The notes below the pieces were generated by a model. That model was not told where the DNA came from. It did no database searches and worked only from the letters and a program-made list of their open reading frames with translations. 64,000 bases of DNA from assembly GCF_001704295.1 (NCBI RefSeq), contig NZ_CP012334.1, positions 3,918,084-3,982,083 of the forward strand. Reading direction: 5' to 3'. Within the stretch, counting starts at the first letter, position 1; each line of letters opens with the position of its first letter. The position numbers were made by a program, and so were the translations under genes. Shown here one piece after another: positions 47,147-59,045 of the stretch. This DNA is from Bordetella sp. H567 (GTDB lineage: Bacteria > Pseudomonadota > Gammaproteobacteria > Burkholderiales > Burkholderiaceae_B).

Positions 47147-49002
47147 CGCGACTCTCCCGCGGCCGCGTCCTGCGCATCCGGCAAGACGGCCGTGTCGTCG
47201 TCATCCAGTCCGCCCAGGTAGGCTTCCAGCACCGCGGGATCGCGCTGGATATCCGCCGGCACGCCTTCGGCCAGCTTGGTGCCGAAGTCCATGACGACGA
47301 GGTGATTGGTCAAGCGCATGACGAAATCCATATCGTGTTCCACCAGCAGAATGCTCATGCCCTCGTCGCGCAGCTGCTCCAGCACCCGGGCCAAGTCTTG
47401 CTTTTCCTTGTAGCGCAAGCCGGCGGCGGGCTCGTCCAGCAGCAGCAGGATGGGATCGCTGGCCAGCGCCCGCGCGATTTCCAGGATGCGCTGCTGCCCC
47501 AAAGCCAGATTGCCGGCCTGTTCGTGCATGCAGTCGCCCAGACCCACGCGCTCGAGTTGGCGCGCCGCTTCGTGAAGCAGACGCACCTCGGCCGCGCGGT
47601 CCAGGCGCAGCGCCCCCGCCAGCACGCCCACGTTGGCGCGCAGGTGCGCGCCCAGCGCGACGTTTTCCAGCACCGTCATGCCCGGCAGCAGCTGGACGTG
47701 CTGGAACGTGCGGCTGACGCCGCGCCGCGCGATGTCCCGGGCCGACAGGCGCTCGATGCGTTCGCCCATGAAGCTGACCCCGCCGCGCGTGCACGGCAGC
47801 ACGCCCGTGATCAGATTGAAGGTGGTGCTCTTGCCGGCGCCGTTGGGGCCGATCAGGCCCATGATTTCGCCGGCGCGCACCTTGAAGGAAATATCGTTGA
47901 CGGCCACCAAGCCGCCGAAGGTCTTGCGGATGGCGTCCACGTCCAGCACCACCTGCCCCAAGGCTGGGCGGGCACGCCGGGCCAGGGCCGGCGCGGGGCT
48001 CGGGGGCGGCGCGCCGCGGTCTCGCGCGGCATCGCCGCCCGCCACCCGGCGCCAGCCCGCGGCCAGCATGGGCCACACACCGTCGCGCGCATACTGCAGC
48101 ATCAGGATCAGCAGGATGCCGAAGACGATCAGTTCGAAGTTGGCGGTGGTGTCCAGCAATCGAGGCACGACGTTCTGGATCTGGTCCTTCAGCACCAGGA
48201 TGATGGCCGAGCCCAGCAAGGCGCCCCAGACGTGCGCCGCGCCGCCCACCACCGCCATGAACAGGTACTCGATGCCGTAGTTCAGGCCGAACGGGCTGGG
48301 ACTGACCGCGCGCTGCATGTGCGCGTACAGCCACCCCGACACGCTGGCCAGCAATGCCGCATAGACGAACACGATGACCTTGTAGCGCCGCGTATGCACG
48401 CCCATGGATTCGGCCATGCCGGCGCCGTTGCGCAGCGCGCGGATGGCGCGGCCCGGCCGCGAATCCAGCAGATTGCCGGTCGCCCAGACGGCCGCCAGCA
48501 CCAGCACCCAGATCAGATAGTAGATATGCCGCCCGCTGGCCAGCGAGACGCCGAACAGCGTCAGCGGGGCGATGCCGGCAATCCCGTCGTGGCGTCCCAG
48601 GGCTTCCACGGTGCCGTACAAATAGAACAGCGCCAGGCACCAGGCGATGGTACCCAGAGGCAGGTAATGACCCGACAGTCGCAGGGTGACGGTGCCCAGC
48701 AGCCAGGCGATCGCGCCCGTCAGCAGCAGTCCCGCCAGCAGGCCGAGCCAGGGCGACCAGCCCTGGGCGGTGGTCAGCCAGGCTGTGGCATAGGCGCCGA
48801 TGCCCACGAACGCCGCCTGCCCGAACGACGTCAGCCCGCTGACGCCCGTGAGCACCACCAGGCCCAGCACCACCAGGCTGGCCAGGCCGATGTAATTGAG
48901 CTGCGTGATCCAGAATTCCGGCGTGGCGGCGAACGCCGGCAACAGTGCCAGCAGCACCACGAACACCAGCAGGGGCAGCCGCCGCGCGAAGCTCGTCTTC
49001 AT
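47143..49002 (-). CDS. Fused LivM-LivG: ABC permease plus ATP-binding protein
   Basis: A 619-residue fusion. Residues about 1-325 are a LivM permease with about 8-10 membrane segments ([40 protein letters not shown]). A Pro/Ala/Arg-rich linker leads to a LivG ATPase with Walker [29 protein letters not shown], signature [15 protein letters not shown] and Walker [15 protein letters not shown] 49002 is nine bases after the LivH stop; the frame open to 49695 lies antiparallel inside livH and is rejected. Such fusions occur in other betaproteobacteria. It keeps permease and ATPase equimolar. Confidence 0.92.
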   Translation of the reverse strand: MKTSFARRLPLLVFVVLLALLPAFAATPEFWITQLNYIGLASLVVLGLVVLTGVSGLTSFGQAAFVGIGAYATAWLTTAQGWSPWLGLLAGLLLTGAIAWLLGTVTLRLSGHYLPLGTIAWCLALFYLYGTVEALGRHDGIAGIAPLTLFGVSLASGRHIYYLIWVLVLAAVWATGNLLDSRPGRAIRALRNGAGMAESMGVHTRRYKVIVFVYAALLASVSGWLYAHMQRAVSPSPFGLNYGIEYLFMAVVGGAAHVWGALLGSAIILVLKDQIQNVVPRLLDTTANFELIVFGILLILMLQYARDGVWPMLAAGWRRVAGGDAARDRGAPPPSPAPALARRARPALGQVVLDVDAIRKTFGGLVAVNDISFKVRAGEIMGLIGPNGAGKSTTFNLITGVLPCTRGGVSFMGERIERLSARDIARRGVSRTFQHVQLLPGMTVLENVALGAHLRANVGVLAGALRLDRAAEVRLLHEAARQLERVGLGDCMHEQAGNLALGQQRILEIARALASDPILLLLDEPAAGLRYKEKQDLARVLEQLRDEGMSILLVEHDMDFVMRLTNHLVVMDFGTKLAEGVPADIQRDPAVLEAYLGGLDDDDTAVLPDAQDAAAGESR

Positions 49003-49010
49003 GTGCGCCC

Positions 49011-50051
49011 CTAGTCCTCGGTCTCGGCGTGGGTGCCGCCGCGCAGCGACAGCCACAGCAGCACCGGGATGATGAGCGTGAACACGATCACTTCCTTGTA
49101 CGCACTGGCCCAGAAGGAAGAGAAGGATTCCAGCAGGCCCACCAGCAGCGCGCCGGCGGCGGCCACCGGATAGCTGGCCAGCGCGCCGATGATCGCGCCG
49201 ACGAAGCCCTTCAGGCCGATGAGGAAACCCGTGTCGTAATAGATCGTGGTGACGGGCGCGATCAGTATCCCCGAAATGGCGCCCATCAGCGCCGCCAGCG
49301 TGAACGTAATGGTGCCGGAGATCGAGCTGCTGATACCGACCAATCGCGCGCCGCGGCGATTGACCGCCGTGGCGCGCAAGGCGCGGCCATAGAGCGTCTT
49401 GCCGAAGAACAGCCAAAGCGCCAGGATCAGGACCAGCGATGTCCCGACCACGAACAGGCTTTGCGCCGACCACGCGGCGATGCCGAAATCCACCTGGCCG
49501 TCGACGAAGGCCGGCGTGCGCCATCCTTCGGCGCCGAAGAACACCAGCCCCATGCCGACCAGGACGAAATGCACCGCGACCGAGGTAATCAGCAGCACCA
49601 GCACGCTGGCCTCCGCCAGCGGCTGATAGACGATGCGGTACACCATCGGCCCCATGGGCACGATCAACAGCAGCGTCAGCAGCATATTGCGCCACAACGG
49701 CGTATCGGGACCCGTCAGGCGGCTGGTCACCCAGTACAGCAGCGCCGGCAGCACCACATTGGCCAGGATGGCCTTGGGCAGCGCGGCGGCACTGCCCAGG
49801 CGCAGCGCGCGCCCAAGCTCCAGCAGGAAGACGACACCGCCCAGCAGGGGCAGCAGGTATACCGTCCCGGGCAGCTTGCCATCCACCAGCATGGCCAGCG
49901 TCAAAGCGCCGAAGGCGACGAATTCACCCTGCGGGATGAAGATCACCCGCGTCACCGCGAATACCAGCACCAGCGCCATGCCCAGCAAGGCGTAGATCGC
50001 CCCGCTGACGACGCCGTCCTGCAGCAGGATGAACGCTATGGAAGAATCCAT
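49011..50051 (-). CDS. livH: Branched-chain amino-acid-type ABC permease LivH
   Basis: A 346-residue permease with about eight hydrophobic segments. GVVSGAIYALLGMALVLVFA near the N-terminus and RALRATAVNRRGARLVGISS, with the EAA-like loop, are LivH landmarks. The central part (about residues 75-130) is somewhat longer than in short LivH proteins. ATG 50051 follows the substrate-binding gene by 78 bases. It pairs with the LivM part of the fused protein. Confidence 0.9.
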   Translation of the reverse strand: MDSSIAFILLQDGVVSGAIYALLGMALVLVFAVTRVIFIPQGEFVAFGALTLAMLVDGKLPGTVYLLPLLGGVVFLLELGRALRLGSAAALPKAILANVVLPALLYWVTSRLTGPDTPLWRNMLLTLLLIVPMGPMVYRIVYQPLAEASVLVLLITSVAVHFVLVGMGLVFFGAEGWRTPAFVDGQVDFGIAAWSAQSLFVVGTSLVLILALWLFFGKTLYGRALRATAVNRRGARLVGISSSISGTITFTLAALMGAISGILIAPVTTIYYDTGFLIGLKGFVGAIIGALASYPVAAAGALLVGLLESFSSFWASAYKEVIVFTLIIPVLLWLSLRGGTHAETED

Positions 50052-50129
50052 CGACCGTTTACCGTGAAAGGCATCGGCGCGCGCGAACCCGGGGCCGCGC
50101 GCGCCGATGCATGCTTCATGTGCGCCGCG

Positions 50130-51293
50130 TCACAGTCCCGGCTGGTAGACCCACTTGCCGTTCTGCACCTTCACCATGACCCGCGCGCGCTCGTCGAAAC
50201 CGGCGTGGTCGGTGGGGCTCATATTGAACACGCCCTGCGAGGCCGGCAGGTCCTTGATGTTTTCCAGGGCATCGCGCATCGCCGCGCGGAATTCCGGCGT
50301 GCCGGGCTGGGCCTGCTTCAGCGCGTTGGGCACGGCCGCCAGCACCAGTTGGCCGGCGTCCCACAGATGGCCGCCGAAGGTACTGACGGAACCGGCGCCG
50401 TGCGCCTTTTCATAGGCGGCCACATAGGCAAGCGCCGACTTCTTCACCGGATTGCTGTCCGGCAGTTGCTCGGCGACCAGCAACGGGCCGGCGGGCAACA
50501 GCATGCCTTCGCAATCCTTGCCGCAAACGCGCAGGAAATCGCCGTTGGCCACGCCATGCGTCTGGTAGATCAGGCCGCCGTAGTTGCGGGCGCGCAGTTC
50601 CTTCTGCGGCAGCGCCGCCGGCGTGCCGGAAGCGGCGATCAGCACCGCGTCGGGACGGGCGCCGACCAATTTCAGCACCTGGCCGGTCACGCTGGTATCG
50701 GTGCGGCCGTATTTTTCGACGGCGACGACCTTGATGCCTTTCTTCTCGGTGGCGTTCTTGATTTCCTGCAGCCAGCTATCGCCATAGGCATCGGCAAAGC
50801 CGATGAAGCCCAGGGTCTTGACCTTGCCCTTGGCCATCGCGTCGGCCAGCGCGCCCGCCATCAGCGCATCGTTCTGCGGGGTCTTGAAGGCCCATTTGCG
50901 CGGCCCGTCGACCGGGTCGACGATCTTCACGCTGGCCGCCACGCTGATCATCGGCGTCCGGGTTTCGCCCGCGACGTCGACCATCGCCAGGGACGCCGGC
51001 GTCACCGACGTGCCGATCACGACGTCCACCTTGTCCTCGCTGACGAACTTGCGCATGTTCTTGACGGCCTGGGTGGTATCGGTCGCATCGTCCAACACGA
51101 TCCAGTCGATCTTCTGGCCCGCCACTTCCTTCGGCAGCAGGGCCACCGTGTTGCGCTCCGGAATACCCAGCGACGCCGCCGGCCCGGTGCTGGAGAGAGT
51201 GACGCCGACCTTGATCTGCGCGTGTGCCATCAAGGGCAAGGCCAGCGCCAGCGCCGCGGCCGCCATGCGCGTCTTATGCTTGGGATGCATCAT
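50130..51293 (-). CDS. ABC transporter substrate-binding protein, LivJ/LivK type
   Basis: A 387-residue periplasmic binding protein. The signal peptide MMHPKHKTRMAAAALALALP ends near AHAQ. The mature part begins IKVGVTLSSTGPAASLGIPE, with ASVKIVDPVDGPRKWAFKTP and IGFADAYGDSWLQEIKNATE, as in family 4 binding proteins. ATG 51293 has GGAGA five bases upstream. First gene of the liv-type operon, transcribed from the AT-rich region at 51340-51410. The ligand may be an amino acid or aromatic acid; it cannot be read from sequence. Confidence 0.91.
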   Translation of the reverse strand: MMHPKHKTRMAAAALALALPLMAHAQIKVGVTLSSTGPAASLGIPERNTVALLPKEVAGQKIDWIVLDDATDTTQAVKNMRKFVSEDKVDVVIGTSVTPASLAMVDVAGETRTPMISVAASVKIVDPVDGPRKWAFKTPQNDALMAGALADAMAKGKVKTLGFIGFADAYGDSWLQEIKNATEKKGIKVVAVEKYGRTDTSVTGQVLKLVGARPDAVLIAASGTPAALPQKELRARNYGGLIYQTHGVANGDFLRVCGKDCEGMLLPAGPLLVAEQLPDSNPVKKSALAYVAAYEKAHGAGSVSTFGGHLWDAGQLVLAAVPNALKQAQPGTPEFRAAMRDALENIKDLPASQGVFNMSPTDHAGFDERARVMVKVQNGKWVYQPGL

Positions 51294-51452
51294 TGAAGTC
51301 TCCAGAGAGGGAGCCGGCGCCTGGCGCACGGCGGCAACAACATATGGGATCGTTCTGCAAGCTATACAGAAAAACGGATTATAGGTTTAAAACCGTATCA
51401 AATTAGCGCGACGCGGGGGGCAGTAGTCACCCCCATCCACCGTGGTGCGCGC

Positions 51453-52013
51453 TCAGCGCTCACCGCCGAACGCCCATACGCGGCGCACCCTTTGCGTCAC
51501 GACGGCGGCCACGATCGCCTTGGCGATGTCGCCGGGCAGGAACACCACCATGGCCAGCGCCGCCTTGCTCAATGTCATGCCCGCGATGGCCGCCAGCCAG
51601 GGAATACCCACGGCATAGACCACGACCAGCCCGCCGGCCAGAGCGGCCCCGAAGTAACCCAGCAGCGCCGGCAGCGTATCGGCGCCCGACCGCGCCACGC
51701 GCTGCGCCATCGCACCGCACAGCGCCGCGCCGACCAGCATGCCGACCAGGAACCCGCCGGTCGGGCCGGCATACACGCCCAGCCCGCCGCGGCCCCCGGG
51801 CAGCACCGGCAGCCCGATCGCCGCCAGGACCAGATAGAGCGCCACGGCCGCCGCGCCGCGGGCCGGCCCCAGCATGCAGCCGGCGAGCATGACGCCCAGC
51901 GCCTGCAAGGTGATGGGCACCGGCAGGGCCGGCACCGGTATGGGCGGCGCCAGGCTCAACACGACGATAAAGGCCGCGAACATCGCGACCGTCACGGTAT
52001 CCTTCGTGCGCAT
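51453..52013 (-). CDS. bioY: Biotin transporter substrate-binding (S) component BioY
   Basis: A 186-residue membrane protein with six hydrophobic segments. PVPITLQALGVMLAGCMLGP, GPTGGFLVGMLVGAALCG and FLPGDIAKAIVAAVV are BioY signatures. It binds biotin and works alone or with the BioMN energising unit. ATG 52013 has AGGAGA upstream. The bioN gene lies upstream on the same strand, with a repeat element in the 216-base gap, so bioY may be partly uncoupled from bioMN. Confidence 0.93.
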   Translation of the reverse strand: MRTKDTVTVAMFAAFIVVLSLAPPIPVPALPVPITLQALGVMLAGCMLGPARGAAAVALYLVLAAIGLPVLPGGRGGLGVYAGPTGGFLVGMLVGAALCGAMAQRVARSGADTLPALLGYFGAALAGGLVVVYAVGIPWLAAIAGMTLSKAALAMVVFLPGDIAKAIVAAVVTQRVRRVWAFGGER

Positions 52014-52140
52014 GCAGACTCTCCTCTTGCGGTGAAACCCGCGATCCTTGTGTATGGCTTCCGGGCCACTCTCGGCGAGATCCGGCTCCGTTCTCCAAGA
52101 CATTCCCCACCACCCGCGTCGCATGAAACCGGCCTCCCCC

Positions 52141-52228
52141 GATCGGGGACGCCGCGGATCCGGCTCCGCCGGTCCGCCAGCGTCGCCCCCCTTGAGGGGG
52201 GAAGGGCGCAGCGCTTCGGGGGGTGGGA
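52141..52228. repeat. Dispersed palindromic repeat, inverted copy after bioN
   Basis: Read on the minus strand it has the same order as the other copies: GAAGCGCTGCGCCC, TTCCCCCCTCAAGGGGG, GCGACGCTGGCGGACCGG, CGGAGCCGGATCC. It starts next to the bioN stop codon, so it also follows the 3' end of a gene in the gene's own direction. Confidence 0.75.
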
Positions 52229-52229
52229 T

Positions 52230-52826
52230 TCATCCACTACGCGCGTCGATGGCATCGGCGACTTCCTCGGCGCGCTTGAGCGTGCGCACCAGCAGGGGCA
52301 CCGTCAGCGCCAGCGCGTTGCGCGACAGACCGCGCGCGGCCTGGGCCTCGCGGATATCCTGGTAATTGCGCCAGATCTCGGGGATGAAGCGCAGCGTCAG
52401 CGCCAGGGCCAGCGCGACACGGCCGGCATCGACCCATCCCAGCCTGTCCAGCGGATACAGCGCCCGTTCACATACCTGGATCAGGTCGCTGGTGCGCGTC
52501 GTCAGGGTCACGGCCAGGGCCAGGGCCACCAAGGCCCCCACGCGCAGCAGGACTTCCGCCGCGCGCGCCGCGCCATCGAAATAGCCCGTGAAGGCGCCCA
52601 CCACGGCCAGGATAGGCAACAGCCCCCGCACGTGGCGCCAGATCGCGCCGGCCTGCGCGCCCGACATGGCCACCAGCAGCCCGCCGCATGCGAAGGCGAC
52701 GGCCAGTCCATCCAGCCGGTGCACGGCGAACAACCCTGCGCCCGCGGCCAGCAGCGCGATCAGCTTGTACGGCGCCGGGATGCGGTGGAGCACGCCATCG
52801 CCTTCGACATAGAGCGGTTCCATCAT
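52230..52826 (-). CDS. bioN: Biotin ECF transporter T component BioN
   Basis: A 198-residue membrane protein of the EcfT/CbiQ family with about five hydrophobic segments. RFIPEIWRNYQDIREAQAAR carries the coupling-helix Arg-Gly type region (AQAARGLS), and LLVRTLKRAEEVADAIDARS is the second coupling motif that contacts the ATPase. ATG 52826 overlaps the bioM stop (ATGA). Works with BioM and BioY to take up biotin. Confidence 0.92.
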   Translation of the reverse strand: MMEPLYVEGDGVLHRIPAPYKLIALLAAGAGLFAVHRLDGLAVAFACGGLLVAMSGAQAGAIWRHVRGLLPILAVVGAFTGYFDGAARAAEVLLRVGALVALALAVTLTTRTSDLIQVCERALYPLDRLGWVDAGRVALALALTLRFIPEIWRNYQDIREAQAARGLSRNALALTVPLLVRTLKRAEEVADAIDARSG

Positions 52827-53500
52827 GCGCAATGCTCCCGGTACCAGCGCAGCGCCGCGGCAGGGGTGTCGTCGGCGGCGACGCGACCGTCGGCGATCAC
52901 CAATACGCGATCGAAGTCCTCCAGCAAGTCCAGGTCGTGGCTGACGACCACGGCCTCGCAGTCCAGGCCGGCAATGGCGGCACGCACCCGGTTGCGGTTG
53001 CGCAGATCCAGCTGCGTCGTCGGTTCGTCGAACACGATCACCCTGGGCCGCATGACCAGCACGGCGGCAAGCGCCACCAGCTGGCGCTCGCCGCCGGACA
53101 GCGTATGACTGGCGCGGTCTGCCAGATGGCCCACCCCGAGCGCGGCCAGTTGTTCGACGGCGCGCGCCTGGCGGGACGCCTTGTCCGGCACCTGCGCCTT
53201 CAGGCCGAATTCCATGTCTTCCCGCACGATGGGAAAAACGATCTGGTTCTCCGGGTTCTGGAATACGAAGCCCACTTCCCGCCTGACGGCGCGCGTGGCC
53301 TGGCGGGTATCATGGCCATTGACGCGCACCGCGCCGGACGACGGCAATACCAGCCCGTTGATGAGCCGCGCCAGGGTGCTTTTGCCCGCGCCGTTGGGCC
53401 CGACGATACCGATGCGGCGTTCGGTCAGCACGGCGCTCACCCCATGCAGAATCTGCGCGCGGGGCGTCTTCACGACGGCATGATCAAACTCGATTAACAT
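52823..53500 (-). CDS. bioM: Biotin ECF transporter ATPase BioM
   Basis: A 225-residue ATPase. Walker [10 protein letters not shown] is at residues 34-42. The Q-loop [20 protein letters not shown] with PENQI is the EcfA signature. [30 protein letters not shown] and [11 protein letters not shown] complete the site. The N-terminus [13 protein letters not shown] is short. First gene of bioMNY. Divergent from msrB with a 52-base gap. Confidence 0.93.
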   Translation of the reverse strand: MLIEFDHAVVKTPRAQILHGVSAVLTERRIGIVGPNGAGKSTLARLINGLVLPSSGAVRVNGHDTRQATRAVRREVGFVFQNPENQIVFPIVREDMEFGLKAQVPDKASRQARAVEQLAALGVGHLADRASHTLSGGERQLVALAAVLVMRPRVIVFDEPTTQLDLRNRNRVRAAIAGLDCEAVVVSHDLDLLEDFDRVLVIADGRVAADDTPAAALRWYREHCA

Positions 53501-53552
53501 GGGGCGCGATTATGCCCGAACCTGTTGCTTGCCCGGAAACCCCAGCGCGGAC

Positions 53553-53951
53553 ATGGAAAAAGTACGCAAGACCGACGCCGAATGGCGCGCCCTGCTCTCG
53601 CCGGATGAGTTCTACGTTACTCGCGAAAAGGGGACGGAAAGGGCCTTCACCGGCCGCTACTGGGACACCGCGACGCCGGGCATTTACCGCTGCGTCGCCT
53701 GCGGCACGGCGCTGTTCGCGTCCGATACCAAATTCGACGCGGGCTGCGGCTGGCCCAGCTATTACGAGCCCCTGGGTCCCGACCTGGTGCGCGAACAACG
53801 CGATACCAGCCACGACATGATACGTACCGAGGTATTGTGCAACGTATGCGATTCCCATCTGGGACATGTTTTCCCGGACGGTCCGCCCCCCACCGGCCGG
53901 CGCTACTGCATTAATTCCCTGGCATTGAAATTCGAACCTGCCGAAGAATGA
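53553..53951 (+). CDS. msrB: Peptide-methionine (R)-S-oxide reductase MsrB
   Basis: A 133-residue cytosolic repair enzyme that reduces methionine-R-sulfoxide in proteins. Two zinc CxxC pairs ([11 protein letters not shown] and [14 protein letters not shown]) and the catalytic Cys119 ([12 protein letters not shown]) are visible, as is the [11 protein letters not shown] substrate region. ATG 53553 starts [15 protein letters not shown] as in the family. Its stop overlaps the yciB start (ATGA), so it heads a msrB-yciB-bolA-parvulin run. Confidence 0.95.
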   Translation: MEKVRKTDAEWRALLSPDEFYVTREKGTERAFTGRYWDTATPGIYRCVACGTALFASDTKFDAGCGWPSYYEPLGPDLVREQRDTSHDMIRTEVLCNVCDSHLGHVFPDGPPPTGRRYCINSLALKFEPAEE

Positions 53952-54538
53952 AGAAGTTTCTATTCGATCTGTTTCCGCTGCTGCTGTTTTTCATCGCATA
54001 CCGCTATGCCGGAATCTATACGGCCACCGCGGTGGCCATCACCGCGTCCGTCCTGCAGATTCTGTGGCTCAAATTCACCGGCCGCCCCATCGAAGGTATG
54101 CATTGGATCAATCTGACGGTAATCGTCGTCTTTGGCGGCGCCACGCTATGGCTGCACAGCGACGTCTTCATCAAATGGAAACCGACGGTGCTGTATTGGC
54201 TGTTCGGCGCCGCGCTGCTGGCGGGCCGCTGGATATTCAAGCGTAACCTGGTGCGCCGGCTGCTGGACAAGCAGATCGCCCTGCCGGATGCGGTCTGGGA
54301 CAAACTGAATGCCACCTGGGCGGTATTCTTTTTGATCGCCGGGGCCGCCAATCTGTATGTCGCCTTTTCGGGCCGTTTCTCGGAATCCGAATGGGTCACG
54401 TTCAAGGCCTTCGGCCTGATGGGCCTGATGATTGTTTTCGTCCTGGCGCAGTCGATCTGGCTGGGGCGGCACCTGCAGGTACCCGGTGCCGCCGGCGAAG
54501 CCACCGACGAAACCGGCCGTGAAACCGGCAAACGCTGA
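53948..54538 (+). CDS. yciB: Inner-membrane septation protein YciB (IspZ family)
   Basis: A 196-residue membrane protein with five to six hydrophobic segments. The start [40 protein letters not shown] and [20 protein letters not shown] are diagnostic. It takes part in cell-envelope and septum upkeep in E. coli. The C-terminal tail is hydrophilic ([12 protein letters not shown]). Translation is coupled to msrB by the ATGA overlap; bolA follows after 32 bases. Confidence 0.94.
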   Translation: MKKFLFDLFPLLLFFIAYRYAGIYTATAVAITASVLQILWLKFTGRPIEGMHWINLTVIVVFGGATLWLHSDVFIKWKPTVLYWLFGAALLAGRWIFKRNLVRRLLDKQIALPDAVWDKLNATWAVFFLIAGAANLYVAFSGRFSESEWVTFKAFGLMGLMIVFVLAQSIWLGRHLQVPGAAGEATDETGRETGKR

Positions 54539-54570
54539 ATTGATTTCTGAATTGATTTGAATAACTTTCC

Positions 54571-54837
54571 ATGACTCAGATTACCGACGTCGCTGCTACC
54601 ATTCGCGAACGCCTGCAAGTGCTCGCGCCCGTGGCGCTGGAGATCCAGGACGATTCCCATCTGCACGCGGGACATGCTGGCGCGCATGGCGGCGCCTCGC
54701 ACTTCACAGTGAGGATAACGTCCGCCAAATTCGAAGGGCTGACACCGGTGGCGCGTCATCGCCTGGTGTATGATCATTTGAATGATTTAATGCCCTACCC
54801 CATCCACGCGCTTGCGCTGGAAACCCGTACCCCCTGA
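54571..54837 (+). CDS. BolA family protein
   Basis: An 88-residue BolA-fold protein. DDSHLHAGHAGAHGGASHFT and LTPVARHRLVYDHLNDLM match the family; His and the loop are the Fe-S coordination site shared with monothiol glutaredoxins. It is of the short BolA/IbaG-like type. It is part of the msrB-yciB-bolA-parvulin run; the next gene begins 10 bases after its stop. Confidence 0.93.
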   Translation: MTQITDVAATIRERLQVLAPVALEIQDDSHLHAGHAGAHGGASHFTVRITSAKFEGLTPVARHRLVYDHLNDLMPYPIHALALETRTP

Positions 54838-54847
54838 AAGGATCTAC

Positions 54848-55624
54848 ATGAAACGCTTCATCCTGCTGGTGGCGGCTTGCGTGATTGCTGCCCCCGCTTT
54901 TGCCCAGAACGTGGCGACGGTCAATGGCAAACCCATTACCCAGAAAAGCCTGGACCAGTTCGTAAAGCTGCTCGTCAGCCAGGGCGCCACCGATTCGCCT
55001 CAGCTGCGCGATCAGGTCAAGCAGGAAATGATCAACCGCCAGGTTTTCGTGCAGGCCGCCGAAAAGGCCGGCGTCGCGAAACAGGCCGACGTGCAGACTG
55101 AAGTCGAACTGGCTCGCCAGGGCATCCTGGTCCGCGCCTTGATGGCCGATTATCTGCAAAAGCATCCGGTCACGGACAAACAAGTCCAGGACGAATACAA
55201 CGAGGTCAAGCAGCAGCAGGCCGGCAAGCTGGAATACAAAGTCCGCCATATCCTGGTCCCGGACGAAAAAACCGCCAACGACCTGCTGGCGCAGATCAAG
55301 AGCGGCAAGCTGAAATTCGATGACGCCGCCAAGAAGGAATCCAAGGATCCCGGCAGTGCGCAAAATGGCGGCGACCTGGGCTGGGCGCCGGCCACGAATT
55401 ATGTCCCGCCTTTCGCGCAGGCCGTGACCTCGCTCAAGAAGGGCGAATTGGCCGAAAAGCCGGTGCAAACCCAGTACGGCTGGCACATCATCGAGGTGGA
55501 AGACACCCGTCCGGTCGAATTCCCGCCGTTGGACCAGGTCCGTCCGCAACTGGAAGAAATGCTGCGCCAGCAACTCCTGGCCGACTACCAGAAATCGCTG
55601 CGCGAGCAAGCCAAGGTCCAATAA
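54848..55624 (+). CDS. Periplasmic peptidyl-prolyl isomerase, parvulin Par27 type
   Basis: A 258-residue periplasmic chaperone and isomerase. The signal peptide is MKRFILLVAACVIAAPAFAQ. An N-terminal chaperone-like helical part (about residues 20-130) is followed by a parvulin domain (about 132-225) with YKVRHILVPDEKTANDLLAQ, KDPGSAQNGGDLGWAP and VQTQYGWHIIEVEDTRPVEF. A C-terminal helix completes it. Layout and length match Par27 described from Bordetella pertussis. ATG 54848 is followed by the signal peptide; AAAGGA precedes it. A terminator follows the gene. Confidence 0.93.
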   Translation: MKRFILLVAACVIAAPAFAQNVATVNGKPITQKSLDQFVKLLVSQGATDSPQLRDQVKQEMINRQVFVQAAEKAGVAKQADVQTEVELARQGILVRALMADYLQKHPVTDKQVQDEYNEVKQQQAGKLEYKVRHILVPDEKTANDLLAQIKSGKLKFDDAAKKESKDPGSAQNGGDLGWAPATNYVPPFAQAVTSLKKGELAEKPVQTQYGWHIIEVEDTRPVEFPPLDQVRPQLEEMLRQQLLADYQKSLREQAKVQ

Positions 55625-55666
55625 GCGCAGGCCTTGCGCGCGGCGCCGGCAATCGCAGGCGCCCGC

Positions 55667-55709
55667 AAAAAAAGAACCCCGCCGTTTCACCGCGGGGTTC
55701 TTTTTTTTT
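55667..55709. terminator. Bidirectional intrinsic terminator (parvulin / ligA)
   Basis: A long stem, AAGAACCCCGC pairing with GCGGGGTTCTT around a short loop, is flanked by A runs on the left and T9 on the right (55701-55709). It terminates the plus-strand parvulin gene, and the A run makes it work for the minus-strand ligA gene too. Confidence 0.93.
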
Positions 55710-55768
55710 GCCTGGTCTCTTTATGAGCCGTTAATCGCCGTCCTGACCGCAGGGCGCCCGGGATGCCC

Positions 55769-59001
<3,233 letters not shown>

Positions 59002-59045
59002 GTATCAATTCCGCGCCCTTCGGGCCGCGCCTCTGTCAATCTAGG

